From: Gammaproteobacteria bacterium RBG_16_37_9
GTDB lineage: Bacteria > Pseudomonadota > Gammaproteobacteria > UBA9339
Assembly: GCA_001801345.1 (NCBI GenBank)
Contig: MGXJ01000052.1
Location: 8,326-15,539, forward strand
Direction of reading: 5' to 3'
Length of the DNA stretch: 7,214 bases
Below the pieces are notes generated by a model that did not search any database, had not been told where the DNA came from, and was given only the letters and a program-made list of their open reading frames with translations. Positions 1 to 5,571 of the stretch are shown one piece after another; positions within the stretch are counted from its first letter, which is position 1; each line of letters begins with the position of its first letter. The position numbers and the translations under genes are program-made.

Positions 1-432
1 CAGCATTTTACTACCGAGATGGTAAATCGTTTTATGATCGAACGCGATGGCTTACCAGCTGTTTCGTTGACCGCTGATATGGCAGTTTTAACTGCAATTG
101 CTAATGATTATGGTTATCAAAATGTATTTGCCAAGCAAGTTAAAGCGTTAGGTAGAGTAGGGGATATATTGCTTGCTATTTCTACAAGCGGTAATTCACA
201 AAGTATTGTGCAGGCTATAAGTATGGCGCATGAGCATCAAATGCAAGTTATAGCATTGACCGGTAGCGATGGCGGCTTGATGGCCAAACTTTTAGATAAA
301 TCTGATATTGAGATCCGCGTGCCATCTAAAATAACACCACGTATCCAAGAAACTCATATTTTAATTATCCATTGTTTATGCGATTTGGTTGATCGAATAT
401 TATTTAGTGACAAATTTGAGGAAAAAGCATGA
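1..432 (+). CDS. gmhA: SIS-domain phosphoheptose isomerase / DiaA family protein (3' part)
   Basis: The gene enters the window already open in frame 1; 143 codons and the stop are visible, and a full family member has about 190-200 residues, so roughly the first quarter is missing. The sugar-isomerase (SIS) signature LLAISTSGNS and the ending RIQETHILIIHCLCDLVD place it in the GmhA/DiaA family. GmhA converts sedoheptulose 7-phosphate to the heptose phosphate used for LPS core; the paralogue DiaA binds DnaA and promotes replication initiation. Overall similarity and the dolP neighbour point to DiaA. However, the Glu at nt 16-18 aligns with catalytic Glu65 of E. coli GmhA and the His at nt 370-372 with His180, which E. 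coli DiaA lacks. An active isomerase is therefore plausible, and gmhA versus diaA cannot be settled here. The stop overlaps the next start (ATGA), which suggests translational coupling. Confidence 0.88.
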   Translation, partial: QHFTTEMVNRFMIERDGLPAVSLTADMAVLTAIANDYGYQNVFAKQVKALGRVGDILLAISTSGNSQSIVQAISMAHEHQMQVIALTGSDGGLMAKLLDKSDIEIRVPSKITPRIQETHILIIHCLCDLVDRILFSDKFEEKA

Positions 433-995
433 AAAAAATCCCAGTAATTATTTTATTAATTTTAACTTTACAAGGTTGTTTGCCAGCTATTTTTGTTGCT
501 GGTGCTGCTACTGGTGTAATTATTTATGATCATCGTAATGCTAAAACTATGTTCGAAGATCGAGATATTACTTTCCAGATACAACATAGATTTGATAATG
601 ACAAAGAACTGCGCAATAAAGCGCATTTGTCGATTACGACCTTTAATCATATTGCATTATTGTTAGGACAGGCGCCAAATGATGAGTTGCGTAACCGAGC
701 TGAAGCGATAGTGAAATCTAATTCAAAAGTCAAAATGCTTTATAATGAAGTCACAATTGAAAAGCCAATTTCAGATATGGCGCGAGCTAATGATGCTTGG
801 ATAACTACCAAGGTAAAGACGATTTTAGCAACTGTTCCAGGATTGAATTCTAGCTCTTTGAAAATTGTAACCGAAAACAAAGTAGTATATTTAATGGGAT
901 TGACTACGCGCACTCAGGCGCAACTTGCAACTGATAAAACTCGAACGGTGGCTGGTGTCAAGAAGGTAGTAAAGTTATTTGAGTATCTTAATTAA
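429..995 (+). CDS. dolP: BON-domain outer-membrane lipoprotein DolP (YraP)
   Basis: A 188-residue lipoprotein. Residues 1-16 are a lipoprotein signal peptide ending in the lipobox LQGC, with Cys17 as the lipidated residue; position +2 is Leu, not Asp, consistent with outer-membrane sorting. Two BON domains follow (about 44-110 and 122-188), with the family landmarks GQAPNDELRNRA, NDAWITTKVK and YLMGLTTR matching E. coli DolP (191 aa) along its length. DolP is a periplasmic, phospholipid-binding outer-membrane protein that supports envelope integrity and the BAM complex. The start overlaps the stop of the upstream SIS gene by 4 nt, and GAGGAAAA just upstream can serve as ribosome binding site. 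Family assignment is secure; the physiological role is inferred from the family. Confidence 0.93.
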   Translation: MKKIPVIILLILTLQGCLPAIFVAGAATGVIIYDHRNAKTMFEDRDITFQIQHRFDNDKELRNKAHLSITTFNHIALLLGQAPNDELRNRAEAIVKSNSKVKMLYNEVTIEKPISDMARANDAWITTKVKTILATVPGLNSSSLKIVTENKVVYLMGLTTRTQAQLATDKTRTVAGVKKVVKLFEYLN

Positions 996-1006
996 TACGG
1001 GCTAAT

Positions 1007-1666
1007 ATGCAGTTAAATACGGTTCAAACAATCACAGTTTGGGTTTTGCCCGTGCTATTTGCAATAACAGTTCATGAAGTAGCGCATGGTTATGTGGCCT
1101 ATTTACTAGGAGATAAAACAGCGCGTATTTTAGGCAGATTAACTTTAAATCCCATTAAGCATATTGATCTTTTTGGCACTATTCTTGTGCCACTTGTTTT
1201 ATTATTTCTTAACACCGGTGTAGTTTTAGGTTGGGCTAAGCCAGTGCCAATTAATTCCCGCAATTTGAATAAACCTAGAAGAGATATGGCGCTGATTGCA
1301 CTAGCCGGACCTACTTCTAATTTGATTATGGCTGTTATTTGGGCCAGTATTGCTAAGGGAGCATTTATATTGCTAGCATTAAATTTCCCTGGAGCTCTTG
1401 CCATTTACATGATGGGTGTGGCAGGTATTAGTATCAATTTAATGTTAATGGTTTTAAATATATTACCGATTCCACAGCTTGATGGTGGGCATATTATCGC
1501 AGGTTTATTGCCACAAGCTCTGGCAATTCAATATGATCGTATAGCTCCATATGGTTTTGTTATCTTGCTAATTTTATTGGCGCTGGGAGTTATAAACGTT
1601 GTGATGCAGCCAGTGATTAATTTTTTATTTGCATTGATGGGTTATGTGTTTGGGTTGTCTTTGTAA
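1007..1666 (+). CDS. Site-2 protease family protein (peptidase M50), short form
   Basis: A 219-residue polytopic membrane protein of the M50 metalloprotease family, which cleaves substrates within the membrane. The zinc-binding HEVAH motif is at residues 23-27 in the first hydrophobic segment, the third ligand region PQLDGGH at 156-162, and the conserved AGPTSN loop at 100-105. It has no PDZ or CBS domain, so it belongs to the short, widely distributed S2P type and is not RseP. All catalytic residues are present. Its substrate is unknown; in many proteobacteria this short type lies near trpS and scpAB, which are not seen here. It starts 11 nt after dolP with only a weak Shine-Dalgarno (GGG about 7 nt upstream), suggesting translation from the shared transcript. 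No terminator is obvious after the stop; repeat A follows directly. Confidence 0.9.
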   Translation: MQLNTVQTITVWVLPVLFAITVHEVAHGYVAYLLGDKTARILGRLTLNPIKHIDLFGTILVPLVLLFLNTGVVLGWAKPVPINSRNLNKPRRDMALIALAGPTSNLIMAVIWASIAKGAFILLALNFPGALAIYMMGVAGISINLMLMVLNILPIPQLDGGHIIAGLLPQALAIQYDRIAPYGFVILLILLALGVINVVMQPVINFLFALMGYVFGLSL

Positions 1667-1685
1667 TGATTCTTGAGTTTCAATA

Positions 1686-1831
1686 GAGTTCTTTCAAAAC
1701 CTGCGTCTTTTGTCATACTACTGCGTTGCACATTCGCTCGCAATGCTCATTTACCTAAAAGTAAACTCCGCTTGCTCACTTCATATGCGCCTTGTATTAT
1801 GCCAAAATACTTGGTTTTGATGAAAGAACTC
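1686..1831. repeat. Palindromic intergenic repeat A (MITE-like)
   Basis: A roughly 146-nt imperfect inverted repeat filling the space between the site-2 protease gene and the convergent secreted-protein gene. The outer arms are GAGTTCTTTC-AAAACC (1686-1701) and its complement at 1813-1831, which has 3 extra bases. Further in, 1706-1725 pairs imperfectly with 1786-1811. The apex carries CTCATTTAC, one base, then TAAAAGTAAACTCCG (1746-1770), in which TTTAC and GTAAA can pair. The apex recurs in repeat B and the outer parts recur in repeat C. It has no coding capacity. As a long hairpin between convergent genes it might slow transcription from both sides, but there is no T-tract. Confidence 0.75.
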
Positions 1832-1846
1832 CAATTAACAAAAAAT

Positions 1847-2404
1847 TTATGATTCACGTTTACCACTGTTACCATGACTATGACTATGGCCGCTCGCGAT
1901 GAAAGGCTTACTCAGATCATCATCGCTAGTTGTTATTAAATTTGCAACATATTCGTAATCCTCGCTTTTAGGAGAAATCATTAGAACTAGAATACCCTCT
2001 CCTTTTTTACAATCAAGTTTTGTTCCAGAGTAATTGCCTACAGGTAGCATATTGGTCATGTCTTTCACCTCAATCGATGATGGTGCTATTGCCGGCATAC
2101 ATATTGCCTTAATATCACAGCGAGTTCTAGGAGCTTTGTCGTTATCTATGAGATATTGTTCCCAATCAGTTATAATAATCGCATTGGGTGTTCCTGCTCT
2201 TCTCATGCCCTTGGTTATTAAAGTAAGCTGTGTTTTTTCATCAGCAATACGTTCAAATGCCCTACTCTTATGTCCTTTACCTTTATATTTAACAGTTATC
2301 TCTTCTATCTTTTCTGCATTTTCGGCATAACAACTAGAATCAAGGATAAATAAAGCTAGCCATATAGTAATTAAAGAACAAATAAGTTTTTTTGTATTTA
2401 ACAT
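1847..2404 (-). CDS. Secreted protein of unknown function with His-rich C-terminus
   Basis: I do not recognise this 185-residue protein. Residues 1-27 form a signal peptide: positively charged NTKK, a hydrophobic core LICSLITIWLALFI, and a likely cleavage after SCYA. DSSC is a poor lipobox, so a soluble periplasmic or secreted product is more likely than a lipoprotein. The mature part has three cysteines (96, 102, 132), enough for one disulfide, and ends in GHSHSHGNSGKRES, a short His-rich tail that could bind metal. I chose the ATG at 2402-2404 because AAGGGTGA lies about 8 nt upstream; the GTG at 2414-2416 falls inside that ribosome binding site. The gene stands alone, convergent with the site-2 protease gene. 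Its function cannot be inferred from context. Confidence 0.72.
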   Translation of the reverse strand: MLNTKKLICSLITIWLALFILDSSCYAENAEKIEEITVKYKGKGHKSRAFERIADEKTQLTLITKGMRRAGTPNAIIITDWEQYLIDNDKAPRTRCDIKAICMPAIAPSSIEVKDMTNMLPVGNYSGTKLDCKKGEGILVLMISPKSEDYEYVANLITTSDDDLSKPFIASGHSHSHGNSGKRES

Positions 2405-2447
2405 AATTATATTCACCCTTTTTAAATTGTAATGAAGTCAATACTAG

Positions 2448-2460
2448 TTCGGTTACCGAA
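2448..2460. promoter_or_regulatory. Perfect short palindrome upstream of the secreted-protein gene
   Basis: TTCGGTTACCGAA is a 6+1+6 palindrome about 44 nt before the start of the secreted-protein gene, inside an AT-rich leader. Its size and symmetry fit a dimeric repressor site, but no partner regulator or second copy is visible in the window. It could also be chance or a small hairpin in the 5' leader. Confidence 0.25.
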
Positions 2461-2615
2461 GAAATGCCAGAATATATAAAGTATAATTTTCTCCGAATTA
2501 TAGAAGGCAAGAAATTACTAAAAAAGTATATTTTTTATTATTACGTTAGGCTTATTAGCTTATCCGAGATTCACATTTGTAGTGCAAAAGTAAGTAATTG
2601 ATGTGATGGTGACTT

Positions 2616-3032
2616 TTATTGCTCTTTACCGCCAGATATGACTTTTAACTGGAGCTTGCCTGTTTTTGCAGGGATCGCTTCGGGTAAATCTGCTTGCTCG
2701 GTTTCGTCTAGATAGTTTTCATGCTCTTCATATGGGAACTCCATTCCTTGAGTGTTTTCTTGGGCATAAATGGCAACAACCGCTGAGATTGGAATATAAA
2801 GATCGTGACCAACTCCACCAAAACGCGCCTTAAATGTCACAGCTTCGTTATCTATCAACAGTTGGTGTGTCGCTTCAGATGAAATATCAAGAGTAATGGT
2901 ATTATCTACAATGTATTGTTTTGGCACATCCGTCCCAGGAAAAGTAGCATCGACGGAGATATACGGAGTGCATCCGTTATCAGCGATCCATTCGTAGATA
3001 GCACGAATTAAATATGGTTTGGAAGACGTCAT
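2616..3032 (-). CDS. sspB: SspB, ClpXP protease specificity-enhancing adaptor
   Basis: SspB is a dimeric cytosolic adaptor that binds ssrA-tagged proteins and delivers them to ClpXP. The 138-residue product starts like E. coli SspB (MTSSKPYLIRAIYEWI versus the family's RPYLLRAFYEWL). It keeps the substrate-binding core with ARFGG (69-73) and IPISAVVAIYA (80-90), an acidic flexible linker (about 99-119), and the C-terminal ClpX-docking tail around KLQLKVIS (126-133). The frame stays open upstream to an ATG at 3141-3143, which would add 37 residues. That extension has no SspB similarity and is encoded by repeat B, so I place the start at 3030-3032, preceded by GAAGG. The gap to sspA is 164 nt, unlike the usual tight pair. 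The tmRNA in this window encodes a tag with the SspB-type AAND motif. Confidence 0.9.
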   Translation of the reverse strand: MTSSKPYLIRAIYEWIADNGCTPYISVDATFPGTDVPKQYIVDNTITLDISSEATHQLLIDNEAVTFKARFGGVGHDLYIPISAVVAIYAQENTQGMEFPYEEHENYLDETEQADLPEAIPAKTGKLQLKVISGGKEQ

Positions 3033-3038
3033 ATAACC

Positions 3039-3151
3039 TTCGTAAAATGAATTTATGCTTTGTCGCCTGCGCTCTTCGCGCTCCTCATTTACGTAAAAAG
3101 TAAACTCCGGGCGCTCTGAGCTTGGCTTCGCGCCTAAATTCATTTTACGAA
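3039..3151. repeat. Palindromic repeat B between sspA and sspB
   Basis: A 113-nt element bounded by a perfect 17-bp inverted repeat, TTCGTAAAATGAATTTA (3039-3055) and its complement (3135-3151). The 79-nt interior is more GC-rich and contains the same apical core as repeat A at 3084-3109 (CTCATTTAC, one base, then TAAAAAGTAAACTCCG), with one base added and one changed. The arms do not match those of A. It lies just before the sspB start and is translatable in the sspB frame, which creates a spurious 37-residue extension. It most likely entered between sspA and sspB. Confidence 0.75.
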
Positions 3152-3196
3152 CGGTATGAGTTCCGTAACTAAAATACTTTGTGTTTCTGTTTATAT

Positions 3197-3814
3197 TTAA
3201 TCTCTAAGTTCGCGTTCTAGTTCAGATAAACTTGCTTTAAATGAGTCACGAGCAAAAAGCCTGTTCATGTAGTCGCCAATGGGCTTTGTTTGGCTTGGTA
3301 GTTCTACGCCCAAACTTGTTAGACGCCAAAGCATTGGTGCCAAGCAGCAATCGGCCAAAGTAAAATCTTCACTTAAAAAATACGGCGCTTCTGAAAACAC
3401 TGGAGCAATGGTTATTAATTGTCCCCGAAGATTTTTACGCGCATCATCAGCTTCATTTTTTTTGCCTTTTTGAATTATATTAATCAATGTTAGCCAATCG
3501 TGTTCTATGCGGTGAATCATTAATCGGCATTTTGCGCGGGCAACCGGGTAAACAGGCAGTAGCGGTGGATGAGGGAAGCGCTCATCAAGATATTCAGTAA
3601 TAATTCCAGCTTCATAAAGCACTAGGTCACGATCTACTAGTGTTGGGAGAGTATTATAGGGATTAATGGTTAATAAATCTTCTGGAGGATTATTGCTATC
3701 AACATATATTATATTAACAGCAATGCCTTTTTCTGCTAGAACTATTCTGGTTCGGTGACTTGCAATGTCTAGTGCATCAGAGTAAAGGACCATTGTAGAG
3801 TGTTTAAGTGCCAT
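3197..3814 (-). CDS. sspA: Stringent starvation protein A (GST-fold, RNA polymerase-associated)
   Basis: The 205-residue product matches E. coli SspA (212 aa) along its length. It has an N-terminal thioredoxin-like domain (about 8-85) with NPPEDLLTINPYNTLPTLVDRD and YEAGIITEYLDERFPHPPLLPVYPVARA, then an all-alpha GST C-terminal domain with FTLADCCLAPMLWRL. The surface PHP motif (81-83), which in E. coli is required for SspA activity, is intact. SspA binds RNA polymerase and alters transcription under acid, stationary-phase and starvation stress; it has no glutathione transferase activity. The start is supported by GGAG 8 nt upstream. It is transcribed towards sspB but separated from it by repeat B, and its own promoter region contains repeat C. 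Confidence 0.94.
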   Translation of the reverse strand: MALKHSTMVLYSDALDIASHRTRIVLAEKGIAVNIIYVDSNNPPEDLLTINPYNTLPTLVDRDLVLYEAGIITEYLDERFPHPPLLPVYPVARAKCRLMIHRIEHDWLTLINIIQKGKKNEADDARKNLRGQLITIAPVFSEAPYFLSEDFTLADCCLAPMLWRLTSLGVELPSQTKPIGDYMNRLFARDSFKASLSELERELRD

Positions 3815-3839
3815 CGATAATGCTCCAGTTAAGTTATTT

Positions 3840-3880
3840 AAAACCTGCGTCTTGTATTATGCCAAAATACTTGGTTTTGA
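3840..3880. repeat. Repeat C: internally deleted copy of repeat A
   Basis: This 41-nt element begins AAAACCTGCGTCTT and ends in CCAAAATACTTGGTTTTGA, matching the two outer parts of repeat A (1696-1709 and 1794-1820). The intervening 84 nt of A, including the apex, are missing. In A the breakpoints are flanked by near-identical octamers TGCGTCTT (1702-1709) and TGCGCCTT (1786-1793), as expected for deletion between short direct repeats. The outer AAAACC and GGTTTT arms are kept. It lies in the leader or promoter region of sspA. Confidence 0.75.
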
Positions 3881-3890
3881 AAGATGTCAA
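3864..3890 (-). promoter_or_regulatory. Possible sspA promoter overlapping repeat C
   Basis: On the minus strand a consensus -35 box TTGACA (3885-3890) is followed after 15 nt by TATTTT (3864-3869), which lies inside repeat C and matches the -10 consensus at four of six positions. The spacer is shorter than ideal. If real, transcription would start about 40-45 nt before the sspA start codon. The perfect -35 box is the main support. Confidence 0.35.
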
Positions 3891-3913
3891 TTTTTTGTTT
3901 TCAAACCATCATT

Positions 3914-3987
3914 TGGCTGGGGGACTAGGATTTGAACCTAGATAAGCGGAGTCAGAGTCCGCGATCTTACCATTAGATGATCCCCCA
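3914..3987 (-). tRNA. tRNA-Gln, anticodon CTG
   Basis: The minus strand folds into a complete cloverleaf. Acceptor arms TGGGGGA and TCCCCCA give a U1-A72 pair, and discriminator G73 is followed by an encoded CCA; all are typical of bacterial glutamine tRNAs. The D stem is ATCT/AGAT, the anticodon stem GCGGA/TCCGC with loop CTCTGAC (anticodon CTG, reading CAG), and the T arm is CTAGG-TTCAAAT-CCTAG. It lies 27 nt downstream of rpsI on the same strand with no terminator between, so it may be cut out of the rplM-rpsI transcript. Confidence 0.96.
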
Positions 3988-4014
3988 TACAGAGGGTATA
4001 AAACGTAAAATAAA

Positions 4015-4446
4015 TTAGCGTTTAGAATACTGTGTTCCTCTACGTGCTTTATGGCGACCAACCTTTTTGCGTTCAACTTTACGAGCATCTCGAGTCAATA
4101 ATCCAGAAGTGCGCAATAATTTATGAAGAGTCACAGTTTCTTCAGTTGTGTCGCTTTTGGCAGTAGTTTGTTTTTCGTAGTCTACTAGTGCGCGTGCAAT
4201 GCCAAGACGGATAGCACCAGCTTGGCTACTATCGCCGCCGCCTCTAACGGTTATTTGTGAGTCAAATTTGCCGAGCATATTTGTAACTTCAAATGGTTGA
4301 CGCGTTATCATACGTGAAGTTTCACGACCAAAATATTCCTCAAGTGGGAGGCAATTTACTGTGATTTTACCATTACCGCGATAGAGGAAAACTCTTGCTA
4401 TTGAAGTTTTGCGTCGGCCAGTGCCATAGTAGTGTTTTTTTGTCAT
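4015..4446 (-). CDS. rpsI: 30S ribosomal protein S9
   Basis: Ribosomal protein S9 of the small subunit; its C-terminal tail reaches the P-site tRNA. Family landmarks are YYGTGRRKTSIARVF (6-20), NGKITVN, EEYFGRETSRM, VRGGGDSSQAGAIRLGIARAL (67-87) and the basic ending TRDARKVERKKVGRHKARRGTQYSKR with the conserved terminal SKR. At 143 residues it is 13 longer than E. coli S9. The extra residues form a polar Thr/Lys/Glu-rich insert at about 92-107, between the ALVDY helix and the RTSGLLTRDAR segment. It follows rplM by 12 nt in the standard rplM-rpsI operon, with AGGG overlapping the rplM stop as ribosome binding site. Confidence 0.97.
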   Translation of the reverse strand: MTKKHYYGTGRRKTSIARVFLYRGNGKITVNCLPLEEYFGRETSRMITRQPFEVTNMLGKFDSQITVRGGGDSSQAGAIRLGIARALVDYEKQTTAKSDTTEETVTLHKLLRTSGLLTRDARKVERKKVGRHKARRGTQYSKR

Positions 4447-4458
4447 TAGTGTTACGCC

Positions 4459-4884
4459 CTAGATTGTTAATGTTTTTAATTTTTGTGCTTGATGTTTATG
4501 CTCATTTCCAACATATATTTTAAGTTTGCTCAGCATGTCATGACCAAGAGTTCCTTTAGGTAGCATCCCCTTAACAGCGTTTTTTAATACTAATTCAGGG
4601 GCTTTTATTAATTGTTTTTCTAATGATATTTCTTTGATACCACCTTGATATCCAGTATGGTGATAATATTTTTTGTCTTTTAGTTTGTTGCCGGTAACAT
4701 GAATTTTTTCGGCATTAATAACTACAATATAGTCTCCAGTGTCAATATTAGGAGTATACTCAGGTTTATTTTTTCCGCATAGATACTTTGCAATGGTTGT
4801 TGCCAAGCGCCCAAGGGTTTTGTTTTCGGCATCCAATAGATACCACTCTTTTTTATGGTCTACACTTTGATTAAAAGTCTTCAT
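4459..4884 (-). CDS. rplM: 50S ribosomal protein L13
   Basis: Ribosomal protein L13, an early-assembly protein that binds 23S rRNA. The 141-residue product matches E. coli L13 (142 aa) throughout, with WYLLDAENKTLGRLAT (14-29), PEYTPNIDTGDYIVVINAEK (41-60), KKYYHHTGYQGGIKE and the signature AVKGMLPKGTLG (103-114). The start is preceded by GCGAGAA at suitable spacing. First gene of the rplM-rpsI operon, divergent from the HU-like gene. Its short leader contains an inverted repeat. Confidence 0.97.
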   Translation of the reverse strand: MKTFNQSVDHKKEWYLLDAENKTLGRLATTIAKYLCGKNKPEYTPNIDTGDYIVVINAEKIHVTGNKLKDKKYYHHTGYQGGIKEISLEKQLIKAPELVLKNAVKGMLPKGTLGHDMLSKLKIYVGNEHKHQAQKLKTLTI

Positions 4885-4900
4885 TAAATTCTCGCTAAAT

Positions 4901-4958
4901 ATACTGTAAAAAATGACATCTACCGCAAAGCGGGGATGATTCTACAGTATGAATTATA
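4901..4958 (-). promoter_or_regulatory. rplM promoter -10 and leader inverted repeat
   Basis: On the minus strand a perfect -10 box TATAAT lies at 4953-4958; no convincing -35 box is seen at 16-18 nt, as is common for strong growth-linked promoters with other contacts. Transcription would begin near 4946. ATACTGTA (4901-4908) and TACAGTAT (4943-4950) form a perfect 8-bp inverted repeat around a small inner hairpin CCGC-AAA-GCGG (4923-4933). The start site falls inside one arm, so this could be a leader structure for feedback control by L13 or S9, or a protein-binding operator. That role is inference. Confidence 0.4.
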
Positions 4959-5020
4959 TAAAAGCAATCATGCCAAAAGATGTTATTTTGCATCCCGTAT
5001 AGCGCTTCGCAAAAAAAGAT

Positions 5021-5048
5021 TTCTTATTTTAAAAAAACCTAGTATATT
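5021..5048 (+). promoter_or_regulatory. Possible promoter of the HU-like gene
   Basis: TATATT (5043-5048) is a good -10 match, preceded after 16 nt by TTCTTA (5021-5026), a weak -35. It would give a leader of about 60 nt before the ATG at 5115. The surrounding DNA is very AT-rich, so chance matches are likely. Confidence 0.3.
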
Positions 5049-5114
5049 ACGCATAGCTTGTGGTATTGTGACTCAGTTAAATTTTTTATTCACTTTAAAA
5101 TCAAGAGGAGAGTT

Positions 5115-5525
5115 ATGGCAAAGAAGGTAAAAAAAAGTAAAAAAGTAGTAAAAAAAGCTGCTAAAAAAATGATGGCTCCTAGCAAGAAGCAATGTGTTGC
5201 TGGCCCGTTAAAAGTTAGCAAACCTTTTAACAAATCACAAATTTCAGGTGCTATTGCAGATATGGTTTGTGTAAGTAAAAAGGATGCAAACTGCATGATT
5301 GATGCTATGTTTGAAGTTATAGTTGCCCATCTAAAAAAGCGTAGCGGTCCAGGCGAATTTACTTTCCCAGGTGTTGCAAAGTTTAGAGTGATTAATAAAC
5401 CAGCAACAAAAGCACGTCAGGGAATTAATCCTTTTACTGGGGAATCAATGATGTTTGCAGCAAAACCTGCACGTAACATCGTTAAAGTAAGAGCATTAAA
5501 AAAGATAAAAGATATTGCTAAATAA
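5115..5525 (+). CDS. HU-family DNA-binding protein with lysine-rich N-terminal tail
   Basis: A 136-residue nucleoid-type protein. The start ATG at 5115 follows a strong ribosome binding site (AAGAGGAG) at 5103-5110; an upstream ATG at 5058 has none and would add 19 unconserved residues. Residues 1-18 include ten lysines (MAKKVKKSKKVVKKAAKK), giving a histone H1-like basic tail. A standard HU/IHF fold follows: helices at about 38-75, GEFTFPGVAKFRV (80-92), and the DNA-intercalating arm with RQGINPFTGE (101-110), including the conserved Asn-Pro. HU dimers bend and compact DNA; canonical HU has about 90 residues, so the extra 35-40 are the tail. It is not a one-to-one match to HupA, HupB or IHF. 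It stands alone, divergent from rplM, and is closed by a terminator. Confidence 0.92.
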   Translation: MAKKVKKSKKVVKKAAKKMMAPSKKQCVAGPLKVSKPFNKSQISGAIADMVCVSKKDANCMIDAMFEVIVAHLKKRSGPGEFTFPGVAKFRVINKPATKARQGINPFTGESMMFAAKPARNIVKVRALKKIKDIAK

Positions 5526-5571
5526 ATTGTTTTTTATCTAATCTGTAAAAAGATCAAAAGTATTGACAAAG

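Noticed and set aside
1099..1404. Minus-strand open frame opposite the site-2 protease gene
   Set aside because: It is a shadow of a well-supported membrane protease with intact catalytic motifs; no start signal.
1667..1846. Repeat A as a bidirectional rho-independent terminator
   Set aside because: The stem is long and imperfect and no T-tract follows on either strand.
2034..2330. Plus-strand open frame of 98 codons opposite the secreted-protein gene
   Set aside because: No ribosome binding site; the minus-strand frame has a signal peptide and a start signal.
2405..2416. GTG start four codons upstream of the secreted-protein ATG
   Set aside because: The GTG overlaps the ribosome binding site AAGGGTGA that serves the ATG at 2402-2404.
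3033..3143. N-terminal extension of SspB (37 residues)
   Set aside because: It is encoded by the palindromic repeat B, has no similarity to SspB, and a better start with GAAGG lies at 3030-3032.
3152..3190. Extension of repeat B to the right by similarity (AAAATACTT) to the ends of A and C
   Set aside because: The match is short and imperfect in AT-rich DNA; the perfect 17-bp inverted repeat defines the boundary better.
4936..5130. Plus-strand open frame of 64 codons in the rplM/HU divergent region
   Set aside because: It overlaps the rplM leader and the HU start, with a composition unlike a protein and no ribosome binding site.
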